Made by a program: the position numbers and the translations under genes. DNA of 64,000 nucleotides, from assembly GCA_910589415.1 (NCBI GenBank), contig OU342633.1:42662210-42726209 (forward strand). Reading direction: 5' to 3'. Shown piece by piece: positions 57,651-64,000 of this stretch; within the stretch, counting starts at the first letter, position 1; each line of letters starts with the position of its first letter. This DNA comes from Malachius bipustulatus (Eukaryota > Arthropoda > Insecta > Coleoptera > Melyridae). Under the pieces are notes generated by a model. That model saw only the letters and a program-made list of their open reading frames with translations, did not search any database and was not told the DNA's origin.

Positions 57651-57789
57651 AAATTTACTGCTGCAGGAAATGTACCTATCGCGAAATTGAAGGAGGGTAT
57701 TTTGGAAATACCTTTTTTTCCAAAAAAAATTATTATATCGACAAAATTAGACTTACTCTCTTGAGCACAAGCAGAGTTGTTGGTTTCAG

Positions 57790-59500
57790 AAGAAGCTTAT
57801 AGTGATCACTCAATAATTTTGTTTGACCACGTCCAGAAAAAAAGAGTTTTTTTTTTCATTTTTGCCGCTCCGCCTAACTTCACCTCTCTATGGAAGTTAA
57901 ACGCTCAGTTTTCGGGGGTCGAAACTTGCTCACGCCACAATAAAAAAATCATATCTTTTTTATGAACGTGGTCAACAAAATTATTAGGTGGTCAAACGTG
58001 GTCAAACGATGTTCAAACGGGGCTAACTTCACAATTCTGTTTTACCTTCGGAAACCAACCGATTAACTTCCAGAGAGATGTGAAGTTAGCCGAAACGAAA
58101 AACGCATTTTTTTCTTGACGTGGTCAAAGAAAATTATTGGGTGGTCATCAATCAAACGATAGTAAAACTGAGTGAGCCAGTTTTGACTCCCGCAAACGAA
58201 CCGTTTAGCTTCCAGAGAAAATTGTGAAGTGCCAGAACGGAAAAAATGGAAAAAAATCTTTCTTTTACTGGACGTGGCCAAACAAGATTATCGTGATCAA
58301 ACGATGGTCAAACTAAAGAGCCATAAAACGTCTCTATTAGACAATTTTGAAAATTATTTTGAAGTCAGCCGGGAGAGAATAAAAAATTCGTTGTTACCTA
58401 CGCTTACTTTCCCGCAAGTTGTTTTTTGAGGGGCTGGTCAAATTATTTTAACGATCGGTCATTAGTTTTCGAGGAATGGTCAAACGGCGTGAGCAAGTTT
58501 CGACCCCCGGAAACTAACCGTTAGCTGGAACGGGGAAAAAAAAATATATCTTTTTTTCTGGACGTGGTCAAATAAATTTATTGACTGGTCAAACGTGATC
58601 AAACGATGGTCAAACTAAAGAGCCGTAAAAGGTTTCTATTAGACAGTTTTGAAAATTTTTGTTAAGTTAGCCTGAAGAGCATATAAAATTCGTTATTATG
58701 CAGTTAGCCGGAATGGAAAAAAAATCTTTTTTCTGGACATACGAAATTATTGGGTGATTAAACGTTGTCAAACGACGGTCAAACTAAAGAACCATAAATC
58801 GTCTCTATTAGACAATTTTGAAAATTTTTGTGAAGGCAGCCGGGAGCAGAAAGAATTCATTGTTACGCTTACTTTCGCCCAAGTTTTTTTTTGAGGGGCT
58901 GGGCAAATTATTTTAACGATTGGTCATTAGTTTTCGAGAAATGGTCAAACGGCGTGAGCAAGTTTCGGCCCCTGGAAACTAACTGGTTTAGCTTCCACAG
59001 AGATTTAAAGTTAGCCGGAACGGAAAAAATAAACTAAATTATATCTTTTTTTTGGACGTGGTCAAAAAAAATTATTGGCTGGTCAAACCTGGTCGAACGA
59101 TGGTCAAACTAAAGAACCATAAATCGTCTCTATTAGACATTTCTGAAAATGTTTGTGAAGTCAGCCGGGAGCAGGAAGAATTCGTTGTTACGCTTACTTT
59201 TGCTCGTTTTTTTTCGGGGGTTTGTCAAACGGCGTGAGAAAGTTTAGCTTTCATAGAGATGTGAAGTTAGCCGGAATGGAAAAAATGAAAAAAAAAAAAT
59301 TTTCTGGACGTGGTCAAACAAATTTATTGGGTGATCAAATGTCGTCAAACGATGGTCAAACGAATGAGCAATAAAACGTCACTATTCATGCACACAATTT
59401 GAAGATTTTGTAGAGTTAGTCGGGAATTTTTCTTTTTGCAATTACATAAAAACAAAAGGTGGTCAAGCAAAATTATTGTGCGGTCAAACGGTTTTTTTTT
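57790..59500 (+). repeat. Tandem array of GGTCAAACG-rich units
   Basis: Diverged direct repeats with a recurring order: GGAAACTAACCG..TTAGCTTCCA, GAGATGTGAAGTTAGCCGGAACGG, TTTTTCTGGACGTGGTCAAA, AAATTATTGGGTGGTCAAAC, GATGGTCAAACTAAAGAGCC, CGTCTCTATTAGACAATTTTG, GAAGTCAGCCGGGAGCAG, ATTCGTTGTTACGCTTACTTT. The landmark CAAACTAAAGA.CC recurs near 58308, 58610, 58780 and 59105. Spacings of about 302, 170 and 325 bp imply full units of about 300-325 bp and one shortened unit. ORFs through it are artefacts. Confidence 0.8.
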
Positions 59501-60639
59501 TTTCAAAACAAGCAATTTGTTTCTTCCCCGACGTTTCCCGACTCACCACGAACTTTTGAGAAGTTTTTGAGAAGAAATGCACCAGTCTCCAGATTTTGTA
59601 TATTTAACAACTCACGTCATGAGAAGTCGCGAAAAATTAATTGAGTAAGAAAATTACAAAAAGAAAAAACAATAAAAGTAAAATCGAGAGTAAATGTCAG
59701 GCCGAAAGTTATAATTTTTTTCATGAGTTTTGCTGTGACATTTTTTTTATGGAAACATTTTAGGTAGGCCGTTCAAATTGAAGAATGGCTTTTATACAGT
59801 TTTTCTCAACTTTTTAAATCCTATCTTAGTTTTTCAGAAAAATTATTATAGAAATCATACATTTTCAACAAAAAATAAGCAGAAATATTCCGGTACCCGG
59901 TCCTGGATTTGAATTTACTCAAAATGACATTTTGACTAGTTCCGAAGGGTTTGACTAGTTCCGAAGAAATTGCTAGTAAATTTCGACAAAATATCTCTAA
60001 CCGTTTCAGAAAAATGCAAAGTGTTTCCGTAACCAATTAACAATTTTTGATTTCTTGTCTGATTTTCGAACCGCCTGATATGGAAGTCTGGCACTATAGT
60101 TACCATTGGTCTATGTAAAGGTTATTCATGATACATACCTACATGAACAATTTAATCAGCATGTCTGTAGTCCAACTACTTACTTCAAAGCGTCGGGACG
60201 CCGTAAACAGATTTATCAAAAAAAACTTCATAATGCCAAAATCGTGATTTCTTATTTTAGTGATTTTTTTTTGTAAATGGTTGCTTTATGGTTTTTTGAT
60301 GATTTTTTTTTAGTAACTAGGTAGACTAATAATTATAAATAATTATTAATTTGGTGCCATATGTATAATTTATTTACAACTAGATACATGTTTCCATATA
60401 CATACTTCAACACGTAATTTCACCTAGTTATCGCTATTCGCCAATGAAGTAAACAAAAGTACCTATAGTAGGTACCAGAATCCAATAGATATAATAAAGG
60501 TGAACCCATAAAATAATTACTTCTTATTATAGAATCAGGTAATTTGATAATTTGTAATTATTATTGTCCCGCTAACAATTGTTCAGTAAACTATACTGAT
60601 AACTAAAAACACCAAACAATAAAAGCGCAATAAACTCAC

Positions 60640-60988
60640 CAGGTCTTCCAAGTCCTTTTGGCAGTTTGATGAAGCACTCATTCAGCGATAAATTATGCCT
60701 GACGGAGTTTTTCCAGCCCTGGTAACTTCCCCTGAAGAATGGAAACCTTTGCTGCAGGAAGGAGTAGATCTCGCTCAGTGTCAATCTTTTCGTCGGTGAA
60801 TGCTGTATGGCCATCACGATGAGCGCGATATAGGAATACGGTGGCTTTTCCTGTCTCCGCACTCCGCTTTTCTTTCCCTCCTGCCCTTTCGGATTGACCA
60901 CCTCGGACTCGCCGCCGTCCGCGCCGTCGGGGATGATGGAGACATGATGGATGGAATCCAACTGATGATGATCAGCTTCCTTCATCAT
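60640..60988 (-). CDS. FoxF: FoxF forkhead transcription factor, exon 1
   Basis: First coding exon of a 346-residue forkhead protein (exons 349, 501 and 191 nt, total 1041 with stop). The N-terminus (1-46) is acidic and His-rich. The forkhead DNA-binding domain covers about residues 47-145. It begins [20 protein letters not shown]; has the recognition helix in [20 protein letters not shown]; and runs through LPKGLGRPG to exon 2. Together with [20 protein letters not shown] in exon 2 this identifies the FoxF class rather than FoxL1, FoxC or FoxQ. In Drosophila the orthologue biniou is a nuclear activator of visceral mesoderm development; vertebrate FOXF1/2 act in splanchnic mesoderm. The start is secure: ATGATG in AACAATGATG context, with an in-frame TAA two codons upstream (60994-60992). 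At 346 residues it is similar in length to vertebrate FOXF1. The gene appears intact. Confidence 0.95.
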
Positions 60989-61440
60989 TGTTTAAACATT
61001 TATATAAACAGTGCTTTATATTACAAACATTTGATACTCGTAACACCGTTGTATACACAAATATTGTATACGGAGTTTATATATACAAACACGCGACCGA
61101 ATTGTACACAATTTATACGGGGAATACACAAACGGTTTTCACTACACTTGTTTTTGGGATCGTGCAGTTTTTCTCCTTCGGCGGTCGATGTGATGTCGCG
61201 TTGTTTTAACGAGTGGAGTTAGTGGAAGAATGAACGGTGTAGACGAAGTTTTGATGGTAGAGAGAGAGGATGGGTTATCCTGGAGTAGAGAGCGAGATGG
61301 GAGAGTGGTTTGCATTAGTCGCTCAGGCGTGTCTATCTATGATTCCAAGCCACACATGTCTATATAGCGATTCGGGTGCGAGGATTGGAAATTTAAATGG
61401 ATGTGCCGCGCATCTCCCGCTCAGTGCTCAACCTAAGCAG
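60989..61440 (-). promoter_or_regulatory. FoxF: Presumed FoxF 5' UTR and promoter region
   Basis: Lies directly upstream of the FoxF start on the minus strand and is less AT-rich than surrounding spacer, especially 61300-61440. Minus-strand TATA-like words are TATATAAAC (about 61077-61085) and CTATATAGAC (about 61359-61368). Neither is followed by a clear TCAGT initiator at the expected distance, so the transcription start is not assigned. No 5' noncoding exon can be excluded. Confidence 0.35.
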
Positions 61441-62219
61441 AGTCAGGATGAACAGGAGAACTTGAAAACTACAGAAAGTTTTTAAACGATTGTACTACAT
61501 ACTTCTTTACTACTGTTTCAGGTTTACCATAATATACAAACAATCGGAATCAAATTTTTAACGACGCTATATATAAACTAAGTGTCCTTTTTGAGGATAA
61601 TTTTATCTGAAATGGTCAAGATAAGTAATCAAAGTTTCAAGACTTTTTTGGCTTTATAAAGTTGAACATACCTATAGCACTATAGTAATATAATACTGTA
61701 AAGTACGACACTTGAAAACTAGTCAAATTATATTGGTCATTGGTCCACGATTGCAATATCAATTTTATGGAGATTTTGGGTTTGGGATTTTTCTTAATTA
61801 GGTACCAAAAAGATTTTTAGTTTTTTCCTCAATGCATTTTTATTTAGGTAGGTACCATTTTTGGGTTTATTCGTTAATTCCTATTACTACTTATTGTCAT
61901 GATTTTCATACTTAGTACTAAATATTGTAGGAAGTAATAATAGTTCTTTATAATAATAATTATAAGCGAGATTAGGTCGTTAGCGAGGTTCTAGACCGGT
62001 TTTGCCACCATGCAAGTGGTAATGGTCTTTACTTTCACCATACCTACATCATATATAGGTACTCGTATTAAGTAGGTATAATACATAGGTACAGGATAGC
62101 TGTTAAGGAGGTATGGGACCAAGGCTCTGTTGCCAGAAGGGTTTAGCACATTATCGTTCTGAAAATTTCATGAGTCAAATCTGTCAATAGTGTACATCTT
62201 TTGACACAAAGAAAAAAAG
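61441..62219. other. No feature seen
   Basis: AT-rich 5' flank of FoxF, no gene or bounded repeat. Confidence 0.35.
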
Positions 62220-62566
62220 AATTTCGAATAATTTTACGATACACCCATCTTTTTTTTTAATGAGAAGATAGATCATGTGATACATCATTTGAAAGATCTA
62301 TTCACTATCTAAAAAGAGCTTTAAAAATTTATTGCAAAAATTATTTATTATTCTACAATTAACACACTACAAGCTTAATGAATAACAATTGACGGTTAAT
62401 CAAAAAAAAAATTTTTTAATAATTTTTTTTGCAATATTTTGTTTGTAATAAATTCAAAAGCAATCACTTTTGTGTAGAGAATGACGAGACCTTTCAAATG
62501 ATGTGTCACAGGACTTATCTTCTCATTAAAAAAATATGGCATCCGTATCGTAAAATTATTCGGCGA
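62220..62566. repeat. Inverted repeat, ~0.35 kb
   Basis: TTCGAATAATTTTACGATAC..CATCTTTTTTTTTAATGAGAAGATAGATCATGTGATACATCATTTGAAAG mirrors CTTTCAAATGATGTGTCACAGGACTTATCTTCTCATTAAAAAAATATGGCATCCGTATCGTAAAATTATTCGG. It directly precedes the recombinase-element relative. Confidence 0.7.
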
Positions 62567-62575
62567 AAAAATTAT

Positions 62576-62940
62576 TTTTCCTACGACCACCATACAAAGA
62601 GTTTCACTTTGCGCATTGTTATTTGTACGCAAACTATGAGATTTCTCACGTTTATAAAAGTGTGCGGGAAAGTGTACCCAAAGTTCATTACAGTACAGTT
62701 TTTTAGTAATGACAGTGACGTTTACTTATAAAAGTAGCGATCAATAATCCAAACCATAGAGCAAACACTATGTAGGATCACCTAAATAGACAACATTCAA
62801 TGACAACAATAGTGATGGGTAAAACAGTCGCTTTTTGAAAAGTATATAAAGTTTCATTGAATAAAAAATTGTCTTGTTATGGTCGTAGGAAAAGTATAGT
62901 GTGACACACGTGCACAAAAGCAATTTCTCACTTTTGATTT
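62576..62940 (+). mobile_element. Shortened relative of the 18801-19675 element
   Basis: Begins TTTTCCTACGACCACCATAC and closes with TGGTCGTAGGAAAAGTATAG (62880 on), then GTGTGACACACGTGCACAAAAGCAATTTCTCAC, the first arm of a hairpin like H2 whose second arm is missing. The ORF-bearing interior of the 18801 copy is deleted, leaving AATAGTGATGGGTAAAAC as the junction region. Confidence 0.55.
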
Positions 62941-63059
62941 AATTTCTGTGTCGAAAGATGTGCAGTATTGTCAGATTTGACCCCTTAAATTTTCAGAGCG
63001 ATATGTTTAAATTAAACCGTTATTGATAGTATAAACAGATATTGGTTCCGCATACTTAA

Positions 63060-64000
63060 CAAAAGGGTGGTGAACAATTCCATGCTCACCATTGGGATCT
63101 CGATACAGGGTGAGTTAAATTTGCAGGTAAATCGAGAAACGTTGCACAATATTATGCTTATTAGGAATCTGAAACAAAGTTTATTGAAAGTTGTTGCTAA
63201 TACATATACAGGGTGATCAGTAACTCGCGCACTCCGAAACAGAGCGATATAGAGTCTATTAAAATTAAGGATATTCTGCAAAAAAAATTGAATCCAACGG
63301 TTGGTTTTCAAGTTACAGAGTTTCCCTCACCCGAGTTTAAAGGTACTTAATTTTTTTAAGACCCGTGATAAAAATTAATGAAAAATTCAGGTTACTGTAA
63401 TGTCTGGAACGAACTGGATACCACATAATTCATCAATTTTTTTCCACAAAACCTCTTAACAGAGGAATTGAGAATGTTGGAAATTGATACCATTAAATCT
63501 GAACGAAATTTGAAGTTTGGCAACCGCGCCTAAACGCAACTTAGAATAAAAAATATTCAAATGCCTTCGTTGCTATGGAAATAAAAATTATAACAATACC
63601 ATCTAATAACCCGAACTTATTCACATGTTCAGTGCAGTGTTGGTGTTGCCACCTTTTTTTTTTACAAAAATGGTCATATCTTTGGAAAAAAAGAACTTAC
63701 AACACTGCAGTCAGAAAATTTACCACTCTTAAAAAGTGAAGTCTACCGCAGCATGCTCTGAGTGCCCGAAATACTAATCACCCTGTATAATATGTATCTT
63801 GAAAAAACTGGAATATCGAAATTTCTCTTATTAGTCATATCTTTTTTATTGTTTAAAATAAATTATTTGTCTTATGGAAGCCATATTGTTTTTTTTGTCA
63901 TTCGATATTAAAAAAAAAAACAAGGAACCCAAAAATCTATCACAAAAAATTATTTCTTCAGAAAAAAAAAGAAAATTATTTCACCAAATGGCGTTGATAT
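63060..64000. mobile_element. Left half of ATGGCGGCCAT-family element, running off the window
   Basis: GGGTGGTGAACAATTCCATG then CTCACCATTGGGATCTCG, and TA-CAGGGTGAGTTAAATTTG at 63106, match 14832-14900. The reading resumes after the nested element with ATGTATCTTGAAAAAACTGG, TCATATCTTTTTTATTGTTT and TTATGGAAGCCATATTG. The rest lies beyond 64000. Confidence 0.6.
63209..63785. mobile_element. Nested palindromic element, 0.58 kb
   Basis: TATA-CAGGGTGATCAGTAACTCGC then GCACTCCGAAACA mirrors TGCTCTGAGTGCCCGAAATACTAATCACCCTG-TATA. It interrupts the 63060-64000 family member between TTGTTGCTAA and TGTATCTTGAAAAAAC, as judged from the uninterrupted copy near 14970. Confidence 0.7.

Larger units (their letters stand above)
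56619..60639 (-). other. FoxF: FoxF intron 1 (4.0 kb)
   Basis: Starts with donor CCTG|GTGAGT (GT at 60639-60638) and splits the codon of Gly117 within the forkhead domain. It contains a transposase relic (56860-57650) and a tandem array (57790-59500), both reading against the gene. 59500-60639 shows no recognisable element. Confidence 0.85.

Noticed and set aside
57790..59500. CRISPR-like direct repeats
   Set aside because: Units are hundreds of bases, diverged and lack short repeats with unique spacers; eukaryotic context.
60800..61222. 140-codon plus-strand ORF opposite FoxF exon 1
   Set aside because: Antisense to the forkhead exon and its 5' UTR; no independent support.

Overview
The window is nuclear DNA of an insect. 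It is AT-rich, with short TAGGTACC-type words throughout, one intron-containing developmental gene and dense inverted-repeat transposon debris. The sequence does not fix the order; a beetle or hemipteran-type genome would fit. The one gene read with confidence is a FoxF forkhead gene (orthologue of Drosophila biniou and vertebrate FOXF1/2) on the minus strand. It has three coding exons (60640-60988, 56118-56618, 45337-45527) that join in frame to 346 residues. Intron 1 is about 4.0 kb and intron 2 about 10.6 kb.

Layout. 1-7.1 kb: a broken retrotransposon gag at 816-1424, then small palindromic elements. 8.4-10.1 kb: a foldback-like element carrying a tandem array. 10.2-15.6 kb: long palindromic elements and a possible exon remnant near 14 kb. 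17.4-25.2 kb: a dispersed family with a TCG-rich hairpin of variable stem; nearby is a truncated tyrosine-recombinase-like ORF (19437-19649). 26.7-44.2 kb: nested palindromic elements, a transposase relic (31.75-32.26 kb) and a tRNA-derived SINE trace (42.6 kb). 45.3-61.0 kb: FoxF, with introns full of palindromic elements, a second transposase relic (56.86-57.65 kb) and a tandem array of GGTCAAACG-rich units (57.8-59.5 kb). 61-64 kb: FoxF 5' flank and more repeats.

The main theme outside FoxF is a set of non-autonomous elements ending CAGGGTG...CACCCTG and flanked by TA. More than 40 such end words can be found by eye. Most elements are near-perfect long palindromes. Several are nested concentrically: a younger element sits at the TA exactly on the symmetry axis of an older palindrome. 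Two decayed transposases with QQDGAPP-type catalytic motifs are plausible relics of the autonomous source. The second theme is the hairpin family around the recombinase-like fragment, whose flanks are conserved while the stems differ between copies. These two themes are the best candidates for something undescribed.
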